The notes beneath the pieces were generated by a model. The model was not told the origin of the DNA. It did no database searches and was given only the letters and a program-made list of their open reading frames with translations. The translations under genes and the position numbers were made by a program. Of a DNA stretch of 64,000 nucleotides, positions 1 through 6,067 are shown piece by piece; positions within the stretch are counted from its first letter, which is position 1, and each line of letters begins with the position of its first letter. The stretch is from SHZI01 sp031395645 (GTDB lineage Bacteria; Pseudomonadota; Gammaproteobacteria; Steroidobacterales; GCA-2729495), in contig JANNJM010000014.1 in assembly GCA_031395645.1 (NCBI GenBank), positions 1-64,000 on the forward strand. The letters run 5' to 3'.

Positions 1-2
1 TT

Positions 3-89
3 TACTTCGGCGCCCTGCGACTGGGGCGGCTTCACGAGCGGCAGATGCGCATCGAAGATGCTTACGGTAGGCTTTCGAGACACCGGTGA
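3..89 (+). mobile_element. C-terminal end of a probable IS481-family transposase (cut by window edge)
   Basis: An open frame enters from the left edge and ends at TGA 87-89. Its 28 residues contain YFGALRLGRLHER followed by a basic tail, which resembles the last beta-strands of IS481-family integrase-core transposases. Just after it, 92-140 holds two related motifs (GTTACCCATGTCCTTGG and GTCACCTATCTCCCTGA), of the kind seen near the ends of these elements. The exact terminus and target duplication cannot be fixed because the rest lies outside the window. The element abuts the last integron cassette. The family assignment is from memory of the tail pattern and is tentative. Confidence 0.4.
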
Positions 90-148
90 CTGTTACCCAT
101 GTCCTTGGACTTTTCTGTCACCTATCTCCCTGACCGGTCACTTGCGAC

Positions 149-406
149 TCATAGGTCCGAGCTGCTTGGCTGGCTTCTGCGGCTATTTGATCGAAGCGTG
201 ATGAGATCGCGCCGGATGAGATAGCACAGTAGCGGAATGGCCGGTATAGACACCCAACGGGATTCCGGAAAGACAATGGCGCCAAAAATCATGATGGGAA
301 CAAAGATTGCGCTTAGGACGATGCGCGTCCAAGTGACACCTCTGCCCCAAGCCAAAACGAAGCGCAGGGGGCGATATTCTGGCCGCTGATCATGTGAAGT
401 ATGCAA
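149..406 (-). CDS. Integron cassette 3: small membrane protein of unknown function
   Basis: 85 residues. A basic N-terminal region (about 1-28) is followed by two hydrophobic segments at about 29-45 and 50-64, then a charged, Ser-rich tail, so it is probably an inner-membrane protein. It is the third open frame reading away from intI and begins 9 bases beyond the attC that closes cassette 2. I recognise no family. No attC follows its stop codon; the next sequence looks like the end of an insertion element, so the C-terminus may not be native. Cassette genes normally depend on an upstream cassette promoter, and no ribosome binding site is obvious here. Confidence 0.55.
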   Translation of the reverse strand: MHTSHDQRPEYRPLRFVLAWGRGVTWTRIVLSAIFVPIMIFGAIVFPESRWVSIPAIPLLCYLIRRDLITLRSNSRRSQPSSSDL

Positions 407-414
407 AGGGCGCC

Positions 415-507
415 GCCTAACGACCCAAGCTCAGCGACCCGGCCCGCGAGGCGCGTCGCTTGCAACAGTGATGCGATGGCCGGGTTCGCTGCAGCGCATG
501 GTTAGGC
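415..507 (-). other. attC recombination site closing cassette 2
   Basis: The outer boxes are GCCTAAC at 415-421 and GTTAGGC at 501-507, a perfect 7-bp inverted pair. Inside them lies an imperfect pair (GCTCAGCGA-CCCGGCC against GGCCGGG-TTCGCTGCAGC) that can fold into a hairpin with unpaired bases, as in integron attC sites. At 93 bp it is in the usual range. The stop codon of the cassette 2 gene (TAA, 504-502) lies inside the outer box, as is common for cassettes. The other attC here, at 845-934, has a different centre but the same box layout. Confidence 0.85.
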
Positions 508-828
508 GTTCTCGTTTGCATGCAATGGATGTGTGAAAGCTGAACCAGCATGCTCCGGCTGCCATCCATGAGCAAGTGCGTCCTCAATGGATGCGGCAAT
601 CATCCGAGGTGTGACCGACTTGGAGGCGCGGCCGAGCCAGTTGTCTGGTCGTGGAAAGTCCGCTGCCAATAAGAGGACGCATCCCGAAGGTGGCTCAACA
701 CGCTCAACGGCGACAGAAAAACGGCACGCAAAGGCTGCCTCACAGTATGTCGGCTTGCCTCGGATGCGCCAACGATAGCGCACCCCTTTGACCGTCACCG
801 TTCGAGAACCTTTCTTGGGAATGGCCAT
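502..828 (-). CDS. Integron cassette 2: hypothetical protein
   Basis: 108 residues starting MAIPKKGSRTVTVKGVRYRW. A basic N-terminal beta-strand region with two Cys (about 29 and 35) is followed by SVAVERVEPPSGCVLLL and a tail rich in Ala and His. The opening resembles short proteins often found in cassette arrays and scattered bacterial genomes, with no known function. It is flanked by two attC sites: its start is 17 bases from the attC at 845-934, and its stop lies in the attC at 415-507, so the cassette is complete. No ribosome binding site is evident before ATG 828. Confidence 0.7.
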   Translation of the reverse strand: MAIPKKGSRTVTVKGVRYRWRIRGKPTYCEAAFACRFSVAVERVEPPSGCVLLLAADFPRPDNWLGRASKSVTPRMIAASIEDALAHGWQPEHAGSAFTHPLHANENA

Positions 829-844
829 GTGCGTGCGTGGAGAC

Positions 845-934
845 GCCTAACGCCGCAAATCAGCGACGCGCAGATGCGCGCAACCTAGAACACATTTATG
901 CTTGGTGCGCGCTCGCTGCATTTGCTTGTTAGAC
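845..934 (-). other. attC recombination site closing cassette 1
   Basis: The outer boxes are GCCTAAC at 845-851 and GTTAGAC at 928-934. The inner pair GCAAATCAGCGA and TCGCTGCATTTGC is complementary apart from a single unpaired extra base, the hallmark that polarises strand recognition by IntI. The central region carries a further GCGCGCA-type pairing. Length is 90 bp. The stop codon of the cassette 1 gene falls in the right-hand box. This is the clearest attC in the window. Confidence 0.9.
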
Positions 935-1363
935 GTCACGCACTGGGAACTCTAGTAAAACCACTTCAAGTTGCTTGAGCGAGGCTCCGATCTGGGTCTG
1001 ATCGAGCGCTAGCCTAAAGGTTAGGCGATTGCCAATTCCAGGCTGATCGAGCGCAATGCCCCTCAATTCAATGGCGCCCTGACCATTGCCAACACAATCC
1101 AACGAGAGCTGTTCCTCCATAGTTCGGAGTTCGGCACGACCTCGCAGCGTCTCGTAAAGAGCGGCCAATTGGTCACGAAATGCAACGAGCTCGGCGGCTT
1201 GAAATGCGGCGTCGAAGCCACCTCTAAAGCCGCCTGCCGCAACCGCGACGCGTACGCTGAGCCAGTTGTCGTCGTAGTACTCTCCCGCGGGTGCGCGTTC
1301 GTACCTTCGAACTTCGATCTCAACGCGCTCGTGCCGCTCGCCGCCAAAAGAAACCACTGCCAT
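929..1363 (-). CDS. Integron cassette 1: WapI/DUF6228-like hypothetical protein
   Basis: 144 residues, no signal peptide. The pattern WLSVRVAVAAGGFRGGF, then AAELVAFRDQLAALYETLRG, then LRGIALDQPGIGNRLTF and a C-terminal FPVR resembles small beta-rich proteins annotated as WapI-type immunity proteins. I assign this by recollection of the pattern, so the role stays unproven. ATG 1363 is only 10 bases from the attI-like core GTCTAAC (1374-1380), so this is the first, most recently inserted or best expressed cassette. Its stop TAA (931-929) lies inside its attC. No cognate toxin gene is present. Confidence 0.75.
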   Translation of the reverse strand: MAVVSFGGERHERVEIEVRRYERAPAGEYYDDNWLSVRVAVAAGGFRGGFDAAFQAAELVAFRDQLAALYETLRGRAELRTMEEQLSLDCVGNGQGAIELRGIALDQPGIGNRLTFRLALDQTQIGASLKQLEVVLLEFPVRDV

Positions 1364-1369
1364 GTCTTG

Positions 1370-1527
1370 TGACGTCTAACTATTAATTGGGGGATTCAAT
1401 CGGGGGGAAGTATCACCCCGAAATCGTCGGTTTATCTGGTGGAACAAATCATAACTCCATGACGATACTGCCCCGGACACGAATCCGTGTCGTTTAAGCG
1501 CCGGGTGGCGCAGGGGAGTTTAACGAC
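1370..1527. other. attI-like integration site and divergent intI/cassette promoter region
   Basis: This 158-base stretch separates intI from the first cassette. It holds the crossover motif GTCTAAC (1374-1380; read on the minus strand, G|TTAGAC), where cassettes enter. In integrons the cassette promoter Pc and the integrase promoter lie in this interval or in the start of intI. I cannot pick a confident -35/-10 pair for either, nor a LexA box. A GGGGAG ribosome binding site at about 1514-1519 precedes the intI start. Confidence 0.65.
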
Positions 1528-2499
1528 ATGGGGAACGACGGGGGATTGCTGGCCGCGGCGCGGAGCCAGATCCGCACACGGCACATGAGCTTTCGGACCG
1601 AGAAGACGTATATCCACTGGATGCATCGCTTCATCCTGTTCCACGATCGACGGCATCCCCGGGAGATGGGCGCACCGGAGGTCGAGGCCTTTCTGACACA
1701 CCTGGCGGTCGCCCGCAAGGTCTCGGCGTCGACACAGAATCAGGCGTTGCAGGCTGTGTTGTTCCTGTACCGCCGGGTGCTGGGAATCGAGCTGCCCTGG
1801 CTGACCAACGTTACCCGGGCGCCGCGGTCGCGACACCTGCCGGTGGTGCTGAGCCGGCTTGAGGTGGCGCGGGTCATGGCGGAGTTGCAGGGCAACTACT
1901 GGCTGATTGCCGGTTTGCTTTACGGTAGTGGGTTGCGCCTGTCGGAGGCGCTGCGCTTGCGGGTGAAGGACCTTCTGCTGGAGCGCGGGGAGTTGGTGGT
2001 TCGGGACGGCAAGGGTGGCAAGGATCGCGTCACGGTGGTGGCCGGGCAGCTGGTCCCGGTGCTGCGGGGCCATGTGGCCCGTCTGCGCAGTTGGCACGAG
2101 AACGAGCGGCGGCTGGGTCGGCCCGGTGTGTCGCTACCCGGTGCGCTGGCCCGGAAATACCCGGACGCCTCGCGCCAGTGGGGCTGGCAGTATCTGTTTC
2201 CGTCGGCCACCTTGTGCGCCGATCTGCTGGACGGCAAGCCGGTGCGCCACCACCTGCACGAAAAGTCCATGCAGCGCACTGTTCAGGGCGCGGTGCGCAA
2301 GGCGGGGTTGTCCCAGGCCGCCAGCTGCCACACCTTCCGCCACTGCTTCGCCACGCATCTCCTCGAAGACGGCTACGACATTCGCACGGTGCAGGAGCTA
2401 CTGGGTCACAGCGACGTGAAGACCACCATGATTTATACCCACGTGTTGGGTAAGGGGGCGAAAGGGGTGAAGAGTCCGCTGGATCGGGGTCAGGCGTAG
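1528..2499 (+). CDS. intI: Integron integrase (tyrosine recombinase)
   Basis: 323 residues, full length for IntI. The N-terminal SAM-like core-binding domain (about 1-105) includes SFRTEKTYIHWMHRFILFH. The catalytic domain has Arg in GSGLRLSEALRLR (about 134-146), HTFRH, the second His in LLGHSDVKTT and the Tyr nucleophile in MIYTHVL near residue 305. The IntI-only insertion is present as LPGALARKYPDASRQWGWQY (about 205-225), which separates it from XerC/D. It catalyses attI x attC and attC x attC recombination. It is transcribed away from the cassettes, the standard layout. Its 3' end overlaps the convergent relE-like gene by 10 bases. No frameshift is seen, so it is probably active. Confidence 0.95.
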   Translation: MGNDGGLLAAARSQIRTRHMSFRTEKTYIHWMHRFILFHDRRHPREMGAPEVEAFLTHLAVARKVSASTQNQALQAVLFLYRRVLGIELPWLTNVTRAPRSRHLPVVLSRLEVARVMAELQGNYWLIAGLLYGSGLRLSEALRLRVKDLLLERGELVVRDGKGGKDRVTVVAGQLVPVLRGHVARLRSWHENERRLGRPGVSLPGALARKYPDASRQWGWQYLFPSATLCADLLDGKPVRHHLHEKSMQRTVQGAVRKAGLSQAASCHTFRHCFATHLLEDGYDIRTVQELLGHSDVKTTMIYTHVLGKGAKGVKSPLDRGQA

Positions 2500-2780
2500 T
2501 CGGGATGCTCTTCCTCGCGCAGTTGCCGCTGAATGCGGCGCTCATATTCCCTGTGGGTGCCAATCCAAATCCATGCAATGCCATCAGGAGCGGGGATCCC
2601 TATTGCCCTGTGCTTGTCGGTAACGCGAACGGACCACAGTTCGCCAATACGCTTGAGGTGCAGCGAAGGATGCCTGGGGTCGGCCTTCAGTAGCCGGAAG
2701 CTTTTATCTGCGAGCGCACGAATGTCTGCTGGCAGTTGGTCGTATCGCTCCCAGAACCGCCGTGTGGCAATGTGCCTCAC
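2490..2780 (-). CDS. RelE/ParE-family toxin
   Basis: 96 residues with the RelE/ParE fold pattern: N-terminal ATRRFWERYDQLPADIRALA helices, then DPRHPSLHLKRIGELWSVRV, a central strand DKHRAIGI, and IWIGTHREYERRI near the C-terminus. Proteins of this type cleave mRNA on the ribosome or act as gyrase poisons; which applies here cannot be told. The start overlaps the stop of the upstream antitoxin gene by 4 bases (ATGA), so the two are translationally coupled. The gene converges on intI, with a 10-base overlap. The module lies outside the cassette array. Confidence 0.8.
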   Translation of the reverse strand: MRHIATRRFWERYDQLPADIRALADKSFRLLKADPRHPSLHLKRIGELWSVRVTDKHRAIGIPAPDGIAWIWIGTHREYERRIQRQLREEEHPDYA

Positions 2781-2977
2781 AGGTCGCGGACTCGTCCAGT
2801 CCGGAGGTCGCGTAGTCCTTCTGCCACGACATCATCAAGACGCCCAGCCTTCACATCATCTGCAATCTGGCGGTCCCACGCATCCGCGTCGAACGCATAG
2901 AACCAGTCGCGGAAGCGCGCAAAGTCGCTGGCTGGCAGGCGCCGGACCGCATTTTCCAGTTTCTCGATATCAGTCAT
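2777..2977 (-). CDS. Antitoxin partner of the RelE-like toxin
   Basis: 66 acidic residues. The pattern LENAVRRLPASDFARFRDWF followed by AWDRQIADDVKAGRLDDVV and a C-terminal Leu is typical of a short antitoxin family encoded just upstream of RelE-like toxins. It should bind and neutralise the toxin and repress the operon. ATG 2977 is preceded by GGAGACTCCACG with GGAG at the right distance. It overlaps the toxin start by 4 bases. Confidence 0.75.
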   Translation of the reverse strand: MTDIEKLENAVRRLPASDFARFRDWFYAFDADAWDRQIADDVKAGRLDDVVAEGLRDLRTGRVRDL

Positions 2978-3057
2978 CGTGGAGTCTCCTGACGTGTCCC
3001 CTTCAAAGCTTCGTGAATGGCCCCTCGGTTTTCACTTTCCGATTCTGATTGCCTGGC

Positions 3058-3273
3058 TCAGGCCGCCCGAACCTCGACGAGTGCGGCACGCGAGGAGGGC
3101 GCCGGAATCTGCTCGCCGTCCTTCAACATGCTCTGGATATGCAGCTCAATCGCTTCTTCAATCAGTGCCAGAACAACCTCGGGCGAGGCGCCGACTGACA
3201 CACAGCCGGGAAGGTCGGGAACATAGGCACCAAAGCCTTCCTGACCTTCCTCGATGACTACCAGGTACTTCAT
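3058..3273 (-). CDS. hicB: HicB-family antitoxin
   Basis: 71 residues. It shows the HicB partial RNase-H-like fold: MKYLVVIEEGQEGFGAYVPD, then LPGCVSVGASPEVVLALIEEA and EAIELHIQSMLKDGEQIP. It lacks a C-terminal DNA-binding extension, so it belongs to the short class; such proteins neutralise HicA by covering its active site. ATG 3273 overlaps the hicA stop by 4 bases. The gene order toxin then antitoxin is the usual one for hicAB. Confidence 0.88.
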   Translation of the reverse strand: MKYLVVIEEGQEGFGAYVPDLPGCVSVGASPEVVLALIEEAIELHIQSMLKDGEQIPAPSSRAALVEVRAA

Positions 3274-3470
3274 CGCCGTTCCTCTTTCTTCAGGCCCGCC
3301 TGTTTGAGTACGCTATTCAAGGTGCCGGGGGTCACTTCAGAGCCAGTATTTCCGGACACAGTGACTGTACCGCGTTTGACCGGATGCTGGTACTGACGGT
3401 GACTGCCTCGCCACCGAGCCAGGCGCCAGTCCTCCTCGTGGAGGATCTTGATCAGGTCGCGAACGCGCAC
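3270..3470 (-). CDS. hicA: HicA-family mRNA interferase toxin
   Basis: 66 residues from a GTG start at 3470. The dsRBD-like fold has RVRDLIKILHEEDWRLARW, the catalytic His in GSHRQYQHP (the strongest HicA signature), TVTVSGNTGSEVTPGTLNSV and a C-terminal LKQAGL. HicA toxins cleave mRNA and tmRNA. An ATG-type start at 3548 is open but would add 26 residues with no family likeness that run into moeB, so the GTG start, which matches HicA length, is preferred; its ribosome binding site is weak. Overlaps hicB by 4 bases. Confidence 0.85.
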   Translation of the reverse strand: MRVRDLIKILHEEDWRLARWRGSHRQYQHPVKRGTVTVSGNTGSEVTPGTLNSVLKQAGLKKEERR

Positions 3471-3554
3471 CCGTCCAGTTTGGGCAGCGCGGCGTGGCGG
3501 GCAATTCGAGAAAGTGGTGCCTTCGTCGGGTAATGACCTCGGTCTCACGTCTCT

Positions 3555-4631
3555 TCAGGGGACACTTCCCCCCGCACACCGGCACTCCGGATCCGGCGCA
3601 ATCGCCACCTCGTGAAAGGTCATGGTCAGCGCATCGAAAATCAGTAGCCGCCCGATCAGCGATTCGCCGATGCCGAGGATGAGCTTCAGTGCCTCGGTGG
3701 CCTGGAGCGTGCCAAGGATTCCCGGCAGCACGCCCAGCACGCCGGCTTCCTGGCAGGACGGCGCAAGTTCCGGTGGCGGGGGCGCGGCGAAGAGACAGCG
3801 GTAGCACGGGGCGCCGCCGGCAGAAAAGGTTGTGAGCTGGCCTTCGAAACCCAGGATCGACGCGTGCACCACCGGCGTGCGCAACTGCAGGGCTACATCG
3901 TTGATCAGGTACCGGGTGCTGAAGTTGTCGCAGGCGTCGACGATGACATCGTAGCCCTGGAGCAATGCCTCGGCGTTGGCCGCGGTCAGCCGCTCGTGGT
4001 GCGTCGTCACGCGCACGTCGGGATTGAGTGCCGCAAGGGTGGTGGCGGCACTGTCGACTTTCGGGGAGCCGATCCGGTCGGTCGTGTGCAGCACCTGCCG
4101 GTGCAGATTGGAGAGCTCCACCACGTCGCTGTCCACGATGCCGAGGGTGCCGATGCCGGCGGCGGCGAGATACAGCGCGACGGGCGAGCCCAGGCCGCCG
4201 GCCCCGACACACAGGACGCGTGCTTTGCGGAGGCGCTCCTGGCCCGCGACGCCGATCTCTGCGAGACGGATGTGCCGCGAGTAACGCTCCAGTTGCGTGG
4301 TGCTCAGCGTGCCTGCGGGTGGTGCCACCCAGGGCAGACCGGCGGCCTTCCAGGCCAGGAAGCCACCGGCCAGGGACTGCGCTTCGATACCGTCCGCGCG
4401 CAATCTCGCCACGGCGAGTCGCGAGCGCTTGCCGGAGGCGCAGTAAACGATGACCCGGCGTTGCAGCCCGGCGACCGCCTGCAATAGAGAGTCCGGGGAC
4501 ACGCAACGGGCACCATTGATGATCCCGGACGCCGTTTCGTCGGCTTCCCGGACGTCGATCAGCAGCGGGCGGGACGGAAGCGCTGCCGCCAGTTCGGCAA
4601 GCTGGATCTCGTCTGGCAACTCCGTAGACAA
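3555..4631 (-). CDS. moeB: Rhodanese-MoeB/ThiF fusion, E1-like sulfur-carrier adenylyltransferase
   Basis: 358 residues. N-terminal rhodanese domain (about 1-105) with active Cys in VIVYCASGKRS; ThiF/MoeB E1-like domain (about 115-345) with the nucleotide loop VGAGGLGSP, the Asp/Arg region DVVELSNLHRQ and DACDNFSTR. The first zinc Cys pair is CYRC; the second, normally CxxC, reads CRC. Such enzymes adenylate the C-terminal Gly of MoaD/ThiS-like proteins, then thiolate it, using the rhodanese Cys as sulfur relay. Here the rhodanese is N-terminal, unlike MoeZ/MOCS3 where it is C-terminal. The start lies 6 bases after the MoaD-like gene. The C-terminus runs into a GGGGACAC repeat. Confidence 0.9.
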   Translation of the reverse strand: MSTELPDEIQLAELAAALPSRPLLIDVREADETASGIINGARCVSPDSLLQAVAGLQRRVIVYCASGKRSRLAVARLRADGIEAQSLAGGFLAWKAAGLPWVAPPAGTLSTTQLERYSRHIRLAEIGVAGQERLRKARVLCVGAGGLGSPVALYLAAAGIGTLGIVDSDVVELSNLHRQVLHTTDRIGSPKVDSAATTLAALNPDVRVTTHHERLTAANAEALLQGYDVIVDACDNFSTRYLINDVALQLRTPVVHASILGFEGQLTTFSAGGAPCYRCLFAAPPPPELAPSCQEAGVLGVLPGILGTLQATEALKLILGIGESLIGRLLIFDALTMTFHEVAIAPDPECRCAGGSVP

Positions 4632-4637
4632 CTGGCG

Positions 4638-4904
4638 CTAGCCGCCGCTGAGCGCCTGGACGATGTGCACGGTGTCAGCCGGGCCCAGCGACCGCTCGAG
4701 CTCAGACACCTGGGCGCCATTGATAAAGATTCGCATGTGGGGTCGCACGTGATCCTGCTCGTCCACCATCCGGAAGCGGATGCCCGGGTACTGACGGTCC
4801 AGGTCCAGCAGCACCGCGCCGAGTGTCTGGCCCGCCGCTTCCACCTGCCGTTGCCTCGTGTAAGACAGGAGCGGACCGGGAATCAGTACTTTGCTGCCGC
4901 CCAT
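4638..4904 (-). CDS. MoaD/ThiS-family ubiquitin-like sulfur carrier
   Basis: 88 residues from ATG 4904, ending in the characteristic Gly-Gly (ALSGG), the site of adenylation and thiocarboxylation. The beta-grasp pattern is visible: KVLIPGPLLSYT, a helix with GAVLLDLDRQYPGIRF, then RIFINGAQVSEL and ADTVHIVQAL. It sits 14 bases after the beta-propeller gene and 6 bases before moeB. A longer in-frame start (5129) would lie wholly inside the propeller gene and is rejected. It is the obvious substrate of the adjacent E1-like enzyme. Its end use (molybdopterin, cysteine, methionine or other sulfur product) cannot be read from the sequence. Confidence 0.88.
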   Translation of the reverse strand: MGGSKVLIPGPLLSYTRQRQVEAAGQTLGAVLLDLDRQYPGIRFRMVDEQDHVRPHMRIFINGAQVSELERSLGPADTVHIVQALSGG

Positions 4905-4918
4905 TCCTGACAATCCAG

Positions 4919-6067
4919 CTAGCGCTCCGCCACTTCCACGGAGTAGATCTCCGGCAGGTGCCGGACGATGCCCGCCCATTTCCTGCCTTCGTCCCGGCTC
5001 AGCCACAACTCGCCACTGGTCGTGCCGAAGTACAGTCCGACCGACGCTTGCGTGTCGCACGTCATGGCCTGGCGCTTGACGGTCCAGAAGGCCTGGGTCT
5101 TCGGCATGCCCACAGCCTGCCGCTGCCACTTGGTGCCGCCGTTGCGAGTGACGAAGACGGCAGGCTTGCCGGCAGGCGCCGTGCGCGGCCAGACCATCGT
5201 GCCGTCCATCGGCATGACCCAGGCGACGTTTTCGTCACGCGGATGGACAACCATCGGGAAGCCCACGTCGCCGACTTTCTTCGGCATGTTGTCACCGATC
5301 CTCAGCCAGATTGTCGCGGGGCGGTCGAGGCGATAGATGCCACAGTGGTTCTGCTGGTAGAGGCGGTCCGGGTTGCTAGGGCAGAGGCGGACACAGTGGG
5401 GATCGTGGCAGCTGATCACGGCGGGATCCAGACCGTCGACGACCGCCATGCCATCGACCAGCACGGACCAGCTCCGCCCGCCGTCGCGGGATTCGTGCAC
5501 GCCGCCGCTCGACATGGCCATGTACATGTGGGCGGCGTCCCGCGGATCGATGAGTATGGAATGTAGCTTCGGCCCGTCCGGCGTGCCGTCCTGCTCGCCG
5601 CCCATCCAGCCGCGGTATTGCGCGTTATCGTGCAGGCCGGGCAGCAGTTGCCACGTATCGCCGCCATCGTCGGTCCGGAAGATGGCCTGGGGCGACGTGC
5701 CGGCGAACCACACACCCGGCTGCGAGTGATGGCCCGGTGTCAGCCAGAAGGTGTGCTTCACGGTCCGACCCGGCAGGCCGTTGGCGTCGAGCTGGCCGGC
5801 TGGCAGCTTCGGGAACGCCGGCGGTTGCGTTGCTTCCCGCCAGTTCTTGCCACGGTCGGCAGAGCGGAAGATGGTGGGTCCGAGGTGGCCCGTGCTGACC
5901 GCCGCAATCAGCGTTTTGCCGTCGCGGGGGTCCATCACCAGATGGTGGATGATAGACCCAAGAAAATGCGGGCCATCGACGCGCCAACTTCGCCGGGCGC
6001 TATCGCCATGGAAGAGCCAGGCACCCTTCCGGGTGCCCACCAAAACAGTGATTTTCCGGGTCTTCAT
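4919..6067 (-). CDS. BNR/Asp-box beta-propeller protein (sialidase-like fold)
   Basis: 382 residues, no signal peptide, so probably cytoplasmic. It carries several Asp-box motifs: FRSADRGKNW, FRTDDGGDTW, HESRDGGRSW, FVTRNGGTKW and LSRDEGRKW, which place it in the BNR/YCF48-like propeller group. It lacks the arginine triad layout I would expect of a true sialidase. The histidine- and cysteine-rich segment SCHDPHCVRLCP (about 220) is a possible metal site. It overlaps the PLP-enzyme gene by 4 bases and is followed at 14 bases by the MoaD-like gene. Propellers of this kind are recurrent neighbours of MoaD-like genes, with unknown function. Confidence 0.8.
   Translation of the reverse strand: MKTRKITVLVGTRKGAWLFHGDSARRSWRVDGPHFLGSIIHHLVMDPRDGKTLIAAVSTGHLGPTIFRSADRGKNWREATQPPAFPKLPAGQLDANGLPGRTVKHTFWLTPGHHSQPGVWFAGTSPQAIFRTDDGGDTWQLLPGLHDNAQYRGWMGGEQDGTPDGPKLHSILIDPRDAAHMYMAMSSGGVHESRDGGRSWSVLVDGMAVVDGLDPAVISCHDPHCVRLCPSNPDRLYQQNHCGIYRLDRPATIWLRIGDNMPKKVGDVGFPMVVHPRDENVAWVMPMDGTMVWPRTAPAGKPAVFVTRNGGTKWQRQAVGMPKTQAFWTVKRQAMTCDTQASVGLYFGTTSGELWLSRDEGRKWAGIVRHLPEIYSVEVAER

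Larger units (their letters stand above)
2994..3565. repeat. Short inverted repeat pair (GTGTCCCC...GGGGACAC) bracketing hicAB
   Basis: GTGTCCCC at 2994-3001 and GGGGACAC at 3558-3565 are perfect inverted copies. The flanks (GTGTCCCCTTCA and TTCAGGGGACAC) share further similarity. They enclose exactly the hicAB module (572 bp in all). GGGGACAC-type ends are common at small mobile or REP-like units in gammaproteobacteria. The right repeat lies on the last codons of moeB. I see no transposase, so any mobility would be in trans. Confidence 0.4.

Noticed and set aside
4905..5129. 75-residue N-terminal extension of the MoaD-like gene
   Set aside because: It runs antisense-like through the end of the propeller gene in another frame; the 88-residue protein from ATG 4904 has normal MoaD/ThiS length.
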